A DNA stretch of 9,927 nt from CAYVQE01 sp964633205 (GTDB taxonomy: Bacteria > Myxococcota > B64-G9). The position numbers were made by a program, and so were the translations under genes. Under the pieces are notes generated by a model. The model was given only the letters and a program-made list of their open reading frames with translations. It did no database searches and was not told the origin of the DNA. The stretch spans positions 1 to 9,927 of the forward strand of contig CAZWFN010000188.1 of NCBI GenBank assembly GCA_964633205.1. The letters run 5' to 3'. Shown here in pieces: positions 1 to 8,416 of this stretch. Numbering within the stretch: the first letter of the stretch is position 1; every line of letters starts with the position of its first letter.

Positions 1-108
1 GGCCTGCGAGCTTTGCGAGCGGTTCTCGGTCCGCAGAGATCGCGGCCGAGGTGGGTAATCAGGGCTACAGTGCAGGCGCCGGTGAAGGGTGGCCGGGTGG
101 AGCTGCTA

Positions 109-140
109 CACCCGACGCAAGACTTCGCTTGCGTCGGGTG
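109..140. terminator. Strong stem-loop, possible terminator
   Basis: Perfect inverted repeat with 13-bp arms (109-121 and 128-140, CACCCGACGCAAG and its complement) around the 6-nt loop ACTTCG. It lies 77 nt beyond the stop of the lipoprotein gene on the minus strand, where a terminator could sit. Neither side carries a convincing T run: the plus side is followed only by TTGGCTTAAT, and the minus side has none. An alternative is a dispersed intergenic palindrome. The rest of 1-217 shows no gene I can support. Confidence 0.5.
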
Positions 141-217
141 TTGGCTTAATCGTGCCCGCTCTTTTGTGGTTGCATCCGTTTCGAGCACCATGTTGTCGGC
201 CGGGCATCACCAGGGGC

Positions 218-559
218 CTACGGGGTCATGAAATCGCCGTTGGCTTCGTCGCAGGTCTGCTCGGCGGTCTCCTGGCTGTTCTCCGGCGCGTAGTAGAAGA
301 TCACGAACTCGTTGGGTCCGTTGGTGTTCAGGGAACACTTGCCCACCAGATCCTCGGTCGGGCAGCTCGAGCGCACCTTGTACTCGCAGCTCGACTCGAC
401 CATGGCTTTGGAATAGATCGATCCGGTGAATTCGGTGCAGGCCTTGGGCTCTTCCTGGTAGCAGGCGGCACCGCCGCCGCCCATGAAACACCCCGCGACC
501 ACACCGGCGCACAGCGCGAAACCGAACACCAGGGCCCACCCGACACGGTTCCATCTCAT
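218..559 (-). CDS. Small cysteine-rich lipoprotein, function unknown
   Basis: A 113-aa protein. Residues 1-24 form a lipoprotein signal: basic start (MRWNR), a hydrophobic stretch, then the lipobox VAGC with the lipidated cysteine at C24. The mature part starts with a glycine-rich linker (FMGGGG) and contains six further cysteines (33, 41, 58, 66, 75, 103), enough for three disulfides in an oxidising envelope compartment. The start is supported by an SD, AAGGAG, 6 nt before the ATG. I recognise no family; the fold and role are unknown, and small disulfide-rich lipoproteins of this kind are often lineage-specific. The gene sits 172 bp downstream of the methyltransferase gene on the same strand, but a promoter-like sequence in the gap suggests separate transcription. 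The stem-loop at 109-140 may end the transcript. The lipoprotein call is firm; any function is open. Confidence 0.8.
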   Translation of the reverse strand: MRWNRVGWALVFGFALCAGVVAGCFMGGGGAACYQEEPKACTEFTGSIYSKAMVESSCEYKVRSSCPTEDLVGKCSLNTNGPNEFVIFYYAPENSQETAEQTCDEANGDFMTP

Positions 560-593
560 GTCCGTCTCCTTTTGGCCGACCGCCGTTTTCTCG

Positions 594-622
594 ATCTTAC
601 CTTTCTACCACAACATCGCCAA
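594..622 (-). promoter_or_regulatory. Candidate sigma-70 promoter for the lipoprotein gene
   Basis: Read on the minus strand: TTGGCG (617-622), a 17-nt spacer, then TAAGAT (594-599). Each hexamer matches the consensus at 4 of 6 positions. The implied transcription start is about 28 nt upstream of the lipoprotein ATG, leaving room for its AAGGAG SD. This is a visual match only. Confidence 0.4.
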
Positions 623-634
623 CAGGCTATCGAC

Positions 635-651
635 TCGGATAGGCGATCCGA
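635..651. promoter_or_regulatory. Inverted repeat upstream of the lipoprotein promoter
   Basis: TCGGAT-N5-ATCCGA, a perfect 6+6 dyad placed 12 bp upstream of the candidate -35 box of the lipoprotein gene. It could be a regulator binding site or a small hairpin. No partner regulator is evident, and a dyad of this size can arise by chance. Confidence 0.25.
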
Positions 652-731
652 TATTCACCCGACCCGGCCTGCGACGGAGGTCTCGGACCCGCCCGCAACG
701 CCCCGGGCCCGAGGGGATGGCGCCGCCGGGC

Positions 732-1850
732 TCAGTCGAGCACGGCTGTCTGGTAGAGGCGGACCTCGAGGCCGCCGTGGGCCAGCGGGGGGCTGACCCG
801 GGTGAAGTCCAGCCCGGTGGCGCGGGCCAGCGGTTCGCGGGCGGTCAGCAGGGCGATGCGCCAGCCGCGAAAGCGTTCGCGGGCCACCCGGCCCATGGCC
901 CGGTGCAGCGCCTCGGTCTCGGCCCCGCCCAGCCGGCCGCCGTAGGGCGGGTTGCCGATCCACAGCCCGGCCGCGGCCGGCGGCTCGAGCTGCTCGATCG
1001 GCCGGCGCTCGAGCGCGACCAGCTCCTCCAGCCCGGCCCGGCGCAGGTTGCGCCGGCTGACGCCCACCGCGCCGCCCGAACGGTCGGAGCCGAAGATGGC
1101 GGCCGCCGGCCGCTGGCGTTCGGCCGCCTGCAGCCGGCGGCGCTCGGCCTGCCAGGCGTGGCGGTCGCAGGCCGGCCAGGCCTGGCAGGCGAAATCGCGC
1201 GCCAGCCCGGGCGCGCGGCCCAGCGCCATCTCGGCCGCCTCCAGCAGAAAGCTGCCCGAACCGCACAGCGGATCGAGCAGCGGCTCGCGCCCGTCGTAGC
1301 CGGCCAGCCGCAGCGCAGCGGCGGCCAGGTGCTCGCGCAGCGGCGCGGCGGTGACCTCCTGCTTGTGGCCGCGGCGCCACAGCGGCTCGCCCGAGGAATC
1401 CAAGCTGAGCGTGGCCCGGTCGCGCACGATGCGCAGCTGAATTTCGATCGCCGGCTGGGCGCGGCCGCGCACGATGCGGCCGCCTACGGCCGCGGCCGCC
1501 GCCTGTTCGACGCGCTCGGCCGCGGCCCGGGAGTGGTAGATGCGCGAGCGGCTGCAGCTCGCGCTCACCCGCAGCGCCGCGCCGGCCGGCAGCCAGGCCG
1601 CCCAGTCCAGCCGCCGGGCGCGGCGGTCGAGCTGGGCCAGGTGCACCGCGCCGAAGGCGGCCAGCCGCAGCAGCACCCGGGTGGCACAGCGCAGGCCCAG
1701 GTTGGCCCGGGCCAGCTCGGCCCAGCCGCCGGCGAAGGCCACCCCGCCGGTGTGCCGCTGCCCGGGGCCGCAGCCCAGCGCCGCCAGCTCTTCGGCCACG
1801 GCGCCCTCCAGCCCGGGCGGGCAGGCGGCGAACAGCTCCATCTCGGCCAT
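732..1850 (-). CDS. THUMP-domain RlmL-like RNA methyltransferase
   Basis: A 372-aa SAM-dependent RNA methyltransferase of the RlmL/YpsC type (COG0116). The family makes N2-methylguanosine in 23S rRNA; the E. coli equivalent is the N-terminal half of the RlmKL fusion (G2445). An N-terminal ferredoxin-like/THUMP region covers roughly residues 1-155, including the family-typical SRIYHSRAAAERV (101-113). The LWRRGHKQEVTAAPLRE stretch (157-173) joins it to a Rossmann methyltransferase domain. That domain has motif I DPLCGSGSF (193-201), an acidic GSDR (254-257) and the catalytic NPPY (300-303). Length fits the standalone form, with no RlmK half. The frame is open further upstream, but the ATG at 1850 has GGAGG 4 nt before it and avoids overlapping the divergent kinase gene, so I chose it. 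Another ATG lies three codons in. The family is secure; the exact modified base is inferred from homologues. Confidence 0.88.
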   Translation of the reverse strand: MAEMELFAACPPGLEGAVAEELAALGCGPGQRHTGGVAFAGGWAELARANLGLRCATRVLLRLAAFGAVHLAQLDRRARRLDWAAWLPAGAALRVSASCSRSRIYHSRAAAERVEQAAAAAVGGRIVRGRAQPAIEIQLRIVRDRATLSLDSSGEPLWRRGHKQEVTAAPLREHLAAAALRLAGYDGREPLLDPLCGSGSFLLEAAEMALGRAPGLARDFACQAWPACDRHAWQAERRRLQAAERQRPAAAIFGSDRSGGAVGVSRRNLRRAGLEELVALERRPIEQLEPPAAAGLWIGNPPYGGRLGGAETEALHRAMGRVARERFRGWRIALLTAREPLARATGLDFTRVSPPLAHGGLEVRLYQTAVLD

Positions 1851-1901
1851 GCGACCTCCCGCCGACAGCACTACCAGGCGGCGCAAGCCGGCGCCAGTGC
1901 T

Positions 1902-1929
1902 TTGAATCCGCGGCCGCCTGTGGTATGAA
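1902..1929 (+). promoter_or_regulatory. Candidate promoter for the kinase gene
   Basis: TTGAAT (1902-1907), a 16-nt spacer and TATGAA (1924-1929), within the 112-bp gap between the divergent methyltransferase and kinase genes. The implied start lies about 27 nt before the kinase ATG. The spacer is one base short of the optimum and the -10 is a 4 of 6 match. Confidence 0.4.
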
Positions 1930-1962
1930 CGGGGCTCGGTCGCGCGGGAGCACGGAAGCACC

Positions 1963-3699
<1,737 letters not shown>

Positions 3700-3773
3700 C
3701 CTTTTTCGGATTTAGATTTCTTGTGGTGAGCAGAAACCAGAACCACTACCTGAGTTTCTCCCTCTTGACCGCT

Positions 3774-3923
3774 TTACTCGCCAGGCATCTTCTTGGCCGC
3801 CTCGACCTACTCGCCCAAGGTCTACTCCTTTTCTTATACTTGATTGAGGTATTCGAACATCGTCTTCCAACTCTCATCACAAATCGCTTCTTATCTTTTC
3901 TTGGCACTACCCTGCGGAAGCAT
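3774..3923 (-). pseudogene. Possible decayed coding remnant
   Basis: Downstream of the 122-aa gene, one minus frame starting at an ATG (3923) reads like protein but is broken by stops at codons 11, 30, 34, 39 and 50. Between the stops are protein-like stretches such as EAICDESWKTMFEYLNQV and VEAAKKMPGE. Two of the stops are TAG in contexts where TGG (Trp) would need only one transition. I do not recognise the family. The first codons overlap the 3' end of the 122-aa gene. Chance is a serious alternative. Otherwise the 3700-3906 spacer is low in GC (about 38% in a hand count of 3841-3900) and shows no terminator-type hairpin. Confidence 0.25.
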
Positions 3924-4275
3924 CTGACGATTCCAAAAAACGCCTCCCAATATATGCACCAGTCACACAAAGCTTATCGTTGGGTTTATCGTTGGCGTAA
4001 GCTCCTGGGACCACTAGTAGTTGAATCGTGCTCCCTTTCCTGGAGTTATCAAGGATATGCACCTGAACATCATTGTCGTCATCAAGCCCTAGTTTGATAT
4101 TAGTCTTAATGGGGAACGGTTCCGTTTCAATCTCAACCCGACATAGAAGTGTTGCCATAGAGTCCTTCGTTTTCAGTTTGGAATCTTCCTTTAGGGCAGC
4201 TTGAACCAGTACTCCCTCCACTTCTTCACCATCCTTGCGATTCCCAATTACTAGTGTTATTTTCCTTTCCGTCAT
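3907..4275 (-). CDS. Unrecognised 122-aa partner of the HD-STAND protein
   Basis: A 122-aa soluble protein with no signal peptide or membrane segment. It looks beta-rich, with alternating hydrophobic runs (ITLVIG at 6-11, VLVQAAL at 22-28, TIQLLVVPGAY at 83-93) and an acidic turn, LDDDNDVQVHILD (64-76). I do not recognise the family and assign no activity. Its ATG overlaps the stop of the HD-STAND gene in an ATGA (4272-4275), and it has its own SD, AAGGA, 7 nt upstream inside that gene. Translational coupling in one operon is therefore very likely, and a dedicated partner role (regulator, ligand sensor or inhibitor of the large NTPase) is a reasonable inference. Base composition is far below the neighbours (about 43-45% GC in hand counts of 4021-4080 and 4141-4200), which points to a different origin. 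That it is a real gene rests on the coupling, the SD and the length. Confidence 0.7.
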   Translation of the reverse strand: MTERKITLVIGNRKDGEEVEGVLVQAALKEDSKLKTKDSMATLLCRVEIETEPFPIKTNIKLGLDDDNDVQVHILDNSRKGSTIQLLVVPGAYANDKPNDKLCVTGAYIGRRFLESSDASAG

Positions 4276-7200
4276 GAGGTATTCCTTTCCGATTCAGTTA
4301 TCGTTTTTAGAACATTTGCAACTACTCCTGGCTCGCCCAGTATTTTTCTTGGCTCTCTCCAGAGTGTAACTGGATCCTCGATCTCCTTGCCTCGTTCCCG
4401 TGGATGCCGTTCCGCATTTGCGGAAACATACTCTGATTCCTCTTCAGCTACCTGGCTAAGAATGCACTCCGCCTCGTCGGGTTCGATTCTGTTTTCGGTG
4501 ATTTCCTTCACGAACTCGCCGGAGATGAATACGTGGACCACTGTGTTGTAGTGGACGGGTAGCTTTTCTGCTGATTCTAGGCGATTGCTTACTCTTTTCC
4601 AGGCGTCTCGTAGGTTTTCGTGGGCCAGCAGGATGCGTTCTATTAGGCCTGGTTTTGGGTCGGCACAGGCCAGCTCGAAGATGGTGGTCTCGGCCACTCC
4701 ACGGCAGGCCACGCCCAGGTTGGCGAGGAGATGGGTCTCGGAGCCTATTTGGAGCTGCCTGATGCCCACCTGGGGATTGAAGGTCTTGCGGTGCAGCCGT
4801 TCCCAGTGGGCCATGGCTCGATAGGCCCAGCGGCGACCCTCTTCCAGACTCTCCAGCTGGGGCGGCCGGGGCACCCGCCCATGGGCCTCCTCGACGAAGG
4901 CGGTGGCGATGTGGCCGGTGGCGTAGCAGAGCCTCGCTTCCAGCCGGGCATCCGGGTTCGCAGCGACGGCCTTGGCGATGTCCTGTTGAAACCGGGTGTG
5001 GACCTCACGGGTTTGGTTGCTAGCGCTTTGCCGGACAAGCTGATCGAACAGACCCTTCAGCCAACCTCGCTCGAAGGGCGCGGCATCCGCGGGGCCATCG
5101 AAACGACCGGCCGTGTCTCGTATCAGCTCGCGACCCTTGTCGCTGAGGTGCGGGGTGCCGCGGATTCGGCGGAGCAACATGAGCAGGTGATCGATGGCGA
5201 AGACCAGGTGGTTCATGTAGCAGCTGCGGCGGAAATCTTCCTGCGGGCAATCGGCTAGCTGATCCAGCGCCGCCTCGGCGTTCAGGGCCACACGCGTCAT
5301 GCGCTCGATGCCCGGCTCCGCGAATTCTTCGACCTGTTGTCGGCCCTTGGAGCGGTGCATGAAATCCTGGATCTTGCACCGCATGTAGTTCCCGTGGGCC
5401 AGCATCGAGTCGGCCACCAGCCGGGCTTCATCCGAATCGGTGCGAGTCTTGTCGTAGCGCTCGAATGCCTCCATGGCCATATTCAACCGCCCCGAGTCGT
5501 TGATCCACTGGCGCATGAAGATGTCGTGGGCGAAGCCCTTGGCCAGGCCGGCGGCGGCGCCTTTGAGCTGATCGGCGGACAGGTGCTTGCGCTTGAGGCT
5601 GCGTTCGGAGACCAGGTCGAACAGCATGCGCGGTACGTCGCGCGGCAGGTGCATCAGCTCGGTGATCAGCAGGCTGGTCTGCTCGGGATCCTGGCGGTGG
5701 TGATCCAGCTGTCGGGCCAGCTCGGCGGCGGTCAGGGCGTCCTGAACCACGTCGTGGACAAAGCGGACGCGGCCGCTTTTCTCGTCGACCAGCAGCAGAG
5801 TCTCGCCGCGGTACTTCACGGCGGCCAGCCGGCGGACCTCTTCGCCCGACAGCGTGCGCGAGCGGTGCTGGCGGAAAGACAGCGCCAGCCGGCAGGCCAG
5901 CTCGAAGGTGCGCCGCTCGGCTTGCAGATTGCCGAGCACGCTGCCGGGCAGGACGCGACCCTCGCCGTCCAGGCGCACCCTTGATGCGGCCGCCGGGCTC
6001 TCGGGCAGCAGCCTGGCGTCACAGTAGTCGCGTTTATCGAGCGGCCCGCGGATGAAGCGATCGTACTCGTCAGGCCGGCAGGCCGCCACCACGTGCAGCC
6101 AGGGCCAGGCGGGCAGCTCGGCCAGCTGATCCAGCCAGTACTCGCGGGACGCATCCTCGACCAGCCGGTCGAGGTGGTCGACCAGCAGCAGGATTTCCCG
6201 CCCGGGCTCGGCTTGGTGCAGCCGCTCCAGCGCCAGCGTCAGATCGATCAACTCGTCCTGCAGCTGCTCGATGTAGATCGCCCGCCTGGCCGGCCGCGAT
6301 TCGGCCGCGCTCAGCGCCATGGCCTGCAACAGGGTCGACTTGCCGCGGGCCCCCTGGCCGGTGACCACCAGCCGCAAGCCGCGGTCCCGCGGCACGGCGT
6401 GGATGTCGGGCCGGGCGCGGTTGTTCTCGAAGCGGATCAGCGCCCCGGCCCGGTGGCCCTCCTCGTCGCGCTCCAGCTCCACCTGCATCGGCAGCGGATC
6501 GCCCGGCAGCGAGGCGGTCTGCCGGTCGAGCTGCGTCTCGATGCGGCCCAGGTCGGCGGCCACCGAGCGCTGCCAGCCGATCTCCCAGGTGGTGTTGCAC
6601 TTGCGGTGCTCGACCCATTCCTCGACCCGCAGCTGCACCTGCCACGGTGACTCGTCGTCGCGCCTGGGCAGCAGCAGGCGCGACCAGCGGCGCTTTTCGG
6701 CGATCTTGCGCTCGGCCTGCTGGATGAAGCGCTTTTGCCGGCGGCGGTCCTCGGGCCGCAGCCGGTGGCGCAGCTCGACCTCGAGGCTCAGCCCGGCCAC
6801 GTCGTCGATCTCAAGCCGCATCAGGTCGCTGCCGGCGTAGCGGTGCTCCTGTACCCCGCGGCGGCGCGAAAACTCCACGTCGCGCCGCTCGCGGCCCCAC
6901 TCCTGCAGCTCGTCGCACAGCAGCAGCAGCACCGACAGCGGCTCGCGCTGCAGGTCGAGGGCCAGCCAGGCGTTGGGTTGGTCTCGCGGCCCGCGGTCGC
7001 AGTCGCAGCCGTGCTTGATCCAGTTGTGCAGCCAGGCGGCCACGGCCGCGGCCCGCAGCGGCCGCCTGGTGTCCTCGTCGGGCCAGCGCTCGGCCTCGCG
7101 CCACAGCGCGGCCCCGGCCAGTATGCCGTGGTCGGCGCGCTGGTACTGGAGTTCGACTTCCCCTCTGACCGCAGCGGGAAGCGCGCCCAGCCGGCCCTGC

Positions 7201-7817
7201 CAGCGGTTGCGCAGCCGCCAGATCGGCTCCGAGGCCCGCTCCATCGCGCCCGGCACCGGCCCACCCGCCCGCAGCGGCCGGTACATGTCGCCGAACAGCT
7301 CGCGCGGGTAGCGGTCCAGCGCCTCGGCGCGGTGGCCGTACTCGCCCGAGTAGCCGCTATCGTGCAGCAGGGCGGCGAAGAGCCAGGCCCGGTTGAGCGC
7401 CTCGAAGCGCTCCTTGCCGGTCAGCGGCCAGTCGTAGGGCCGCCAGTCGTCGCCGGCTGCGGAAAACAGGCGGCAGCCGTTGAGTATGGCCCAGCCGGTC
7501 AAAAAGACCTGGGTGACGTGGCGCAGGTGGTCGCGCACTGTGGGGTCGTCGGCCTGGATGCGGGCCTCGGTCAGCAGCGACTGCAGGCCGAAGCGTTTGA
7601 GGATGGAAATCTCGGCGTCATCTACCAGGTCCTGGATGGACTCGATGAACTCCAGGTTGAACGCGGCCTGATCGGCCTCGTAGCGCTGGGCGCGCTCGAT
7701 GGCCTTTTCGATATCGCCGACGCGCCAGGGCTCGACCCCGGCCGGTGGCTGGCGCCGGATGGCGGCGATGCGGTCCAGCAGGGGGCGTGACTCGGCAGCG
7801 GTCACGGGCGGTCCCAT
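4272..7817 (-). CDS. HD-domain STAND/NACHT-like NTPase, putative defence protein
   Basis: An 1181-aa multidomain protein. An N-terminal HD-superfamily hydrolase domain (about 90-310) has ordered candidate metal ligands: RDHLRH (H100), LLHDSGY (H152/D153), RADHG (H230), AWLHNW (H264) and CDELQEWGR (D302). This resembles the HD variety found fused to ATPases of conflict systems. A linker (about 310-475) leads to a P-loop NTPase: Walker A GQGARGKST (487-495), Walker B ILLLVDHLD (542-550) and a sensor-like ACRPDEYD (579-586). A winged-helix-like segment around FVHDVVQDALTAAEL (686-700) is typical after NACHT/STAND NTPases. Residues 710-1181 are mostly helical with no motif I recognise, in the position where STAND proteins carry the sensor. 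No signal or membrane helix is seen, so it is probably cytosolic. The ATG at 7817 is the first start after an in-frame stop (7845-7847) but has no clear SD; a GTG at 7805 is an alternative. Composition falls from about 78% GC (7021-7080) to about 52% (4321-4380). The domain assignment is good; a role in phage defence or programmed dormancy is inferred. Confidence 0.82.
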   Translation of the reverse strand: MGPPVTAAESRPLLDRIAAIRRQPPAGVEPWRVGDIEKAIERAQRYEADQAAFNLEFIESIQDLVDDAEISILKRFGLQSLLTEARIQADDPTVRDHLRHVTQVFLTGWAILNGCRLFSAAGDDWRPYDWPLTGKERFEALNRAWLFAALLHDSGYSGEYGHRAEALDRYPRELFGDMYRPLRAGGPVPGAMERASEPIWRLRNRWQGRLGALPAAVRGEVELQYQRADHGILAGAALWREAERWPDEDTRRPLRAAAVAAWLHNWIKHGCDCDRGPRDQPNAWLALDLQREPLSVLLLLCDELQEWGRERRDVEFSRRRGVQEHRYAGSDLMRLEIDDVAGLSLEVELRHRLRPEDRRRQKRFIQQAERKIAEKRRWSRLLLPRRDDESPWQVQLRVEEWVEHRKCNTTWEIGWQRSVAADLGRIETQLDRQTASLPGDPLPMQVELERDEEGHRAGALIRFENNRARPDIHAVPRDRGLRLVVTGQGARGKSTLLQAMALSAAESRPARRAIYIEQLQDELIDLTLALERLHQAEPGREILLLVDHLDRLVEDASREYWLDQLAELPAWPWLHVVAACRPDEYDRFIRGPLDKRDYCDARLLPESPAAASRVRLDGEGRVLPGSVLGNLQAERRTFELACRLALSFRQHRSRTLSGEEVRRLAAVKYRGETLLLVDEKSGRVRFVHDVVQDALTAAELARQLDHHRQDPEQTSLLITELMHLPRDVPRMLFDLVSERSLKRKHLSADQLKGAAAGLAKGFAHDIFMRQWINDSGRLNMAMEAFERYDKTRTDSDEARLVADSMLAHGNYMRCKIQDFMHRSKGRQQVEEFAEPGIERMTRVALNAEAALDQLADCPQEDFRRSCYMNHLVFAIDHLLMLLRRIRGTPHLSDKGRELIRDTAGRFDGPADAAPFERGWLKGLFDQLVRQSASNQTREVHTRFQQDIAKAVAANPDARLEARLCYATGHIATAFVEEAHGRVPRPPQLESLEEGRRWAYRAMAHWERLHRKTFNPQVGIRQLQIGSETHLLANLGVACRGVAETTIFELACADPKPGLIERILLAHENLRDAWKRVSNRLESAEKLPVHYNTVVHVFISGEFVKEITENRIEPDEAECILSQVAEEESEYVSANAERHPRERGKEIEDPVTLWREPRKILGEPGVVANVLKTITESERNTS

Positions 7818-7905
7818 CCGGGGCTGCGGATCGGTTGGCGGTCGCTACCGAACTGTCGACCCGCTCGGACCCCTTGGCGATCAACGACGCTCACTGATGC
7901 GGGTC

Positions 7906-7935
7906 ATCGTATGTGAGCCAGCGGCTGGGCGTCAA
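7906..7935 (-). promoter_or_regulatory. Candidate promoter of the HD-STAND operon
   Basis: On the minus strand: TTGACG (7930-7935, 5 of 6 to consensus), an 18-nt spacer, then TACGAT (7906-7911, 4 of 6). The start would fall near 7899, giving a leader of about 80 nt before the ATG at 7817. That leader has no obvious SD near the ATG, so translation may be weak or use another signal. Confidence 0.45.
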
Positions 7936-7976
7936 CGGTCAAGGCACTCGGCTCGGGCAGAGGCCCACCCCCACCC

Positions 7977-8007
7977 GCCCCGCCTTCGCCTGCGGCTACG
8001 GCGGGGC
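7977..8007. repeat. GC-rich intergenic palindrome
   Basis: GCCCCGCC (7977-7984) pairs perfectly with GGCGGGGC (8000-8007) around a 15-nt loop. It is preceded by a C-rich run (CCCACCCCCACCC) and followed by AACTCCCCCTGG. This looks like a dispersed intergenic palindromic element rather than a terminator, since no T run follows. Only one copy lies in the window, so the repeat status is inferred. Confidence 0.4.
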
Positions 8008-8076
8008 GAACTCCCCCTGGCGAAGGTGTCGACAAACCCAAAATGACGTATTCCTTTCGCTGACTGACATTCCTAC

Positions 8077-8175
8077 CGTAGGGGTGGGCTTCCATGCCTT
8101 GTGTGGCCCCGTCAGGGGTATGCCCGCCCGTAGTCGCCCAGCGCCGAACGGGCGGGCATAAAGCCCGCCCCTACG
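8077..8175. repeat. REP-like compound inverted repeat
   Basis: The two ends are imperfect inverted copies: CGTAGGGGTGGGCTTCCATG at the left (8077-8096), and at the right a segment (8150-8175) whose complement begins CGTAGGGGCGGGCTTTATGC. Nested inside is a perfect 13-bp stem, TATGCCCGCCCGT (8119-8131) with its complement (8148-8160), around a 16-nt loop. The GTAGGGGCGGGC / GCCCGCCCCTAC motif is of the kind seen in dispersed REP elements mobilised by Y1 (RAYT) transposases in many bacterial genomes. No transposase gene is in the window, so this would be a non-autonomous copy. Confidence 0.6.
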
Positions 8176-8220
8176 AATGGCTCAACACTCCCGTTTTTCG
8201 ACAACCTCTGGCAGAAGGAG

Positions 8221-8292
8221 GTGGATAATCCTTCAAGATGGAAAGGTAGTTTTTTCGCCATTTGGACGGCAGCGCCAGCGGCCGAACCCTAG
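8221..8292 (+). pseudogene. Possible remnant of an MFS transporter N-terminus
   Basis: In one plus frame, the codons from a GTG at 8221 read VDNPSRWKGSFFAIWTA and then lose all resemblance before a TAG at 8290-8292. The RWKxxFFxIWT pattern is like the first residues of MefA-type major facilitator efflux pumps (typically NWK-FFTIW-GQAFSLLGS). An AGGAG abuts the GTG directly, too close to serve as an SD. No transmembrane continuation is found in any plus frame. With only about 11 informative residues, a coincidence is quite possible. Confidence 0.25.
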
Positions 8293-8416
8293 GTCACCCA
8301 CACAGACCTCGCATCCAAAAACCACCCCAACGCAGACGTCGCCAAACAGGCAGTACCAATACATGCGTGTCGGTTTCGGCTCACCACCCTCGACTGCCGG
8401 CAGACATCGACAGGGG

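Larger units (their letters stand above)
7818..8416. other. 599-bp gene-free spacer with repeats
   Basis: Between the HD-STAND gene and the nucleotidyltransferase gene. It holds, in order, a promoter-like site for the HD-STAND operon (7906-7935), a GC-rich palindrome (7977-8007), a REP-like element (8077-8175) and a short scrap resembling a transporter N-terminus (8221-8292). From 8293 to 8416 I see only a 10-bp palindrome, CTGCCGGCAG (8394-8403), and no terminator with a T run. The open frames across this stretch have no recognisable protein features. Confidence 0.6.

Noticed and set aside
483..1928. Plus-strand open frame of about 480 codons
   Set aside because: It is antisense to the methyltransferase, which has clear motifs (DPLCGSGSF, NPPY). 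The translation is low-complexity and has no family features.
3746..3970. Minus-strand 74-codon Arg/Lys-rich frame
   Set aside because: It starts inside the 3' end of the 122-aa gene and has no SD. The biased content looks like the wrong frame of the possible remnant.
4276..4297. Shared 11-mer GTATTCCTTTC at 4279-4289 and 8048-8058
   Set aside because: The first copy is the SD region of the 122-aa gene. The second has no start codon at the matching place, so this is likely coincidence around an AAGGA-type sequence.
6735..7790. Plus-strand open frame antisense to the HD domain
   Set aside because: It is a composition shadow; the minus frame carries ordered HD motifs.
8394..8403. Palindrome CTGCCGGCAG as a terminator of the nucleotidyltransferase gene
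   Set aside because: It has no loop and no T run, and a 10-bp palindrome is unremarkable at this GC content.
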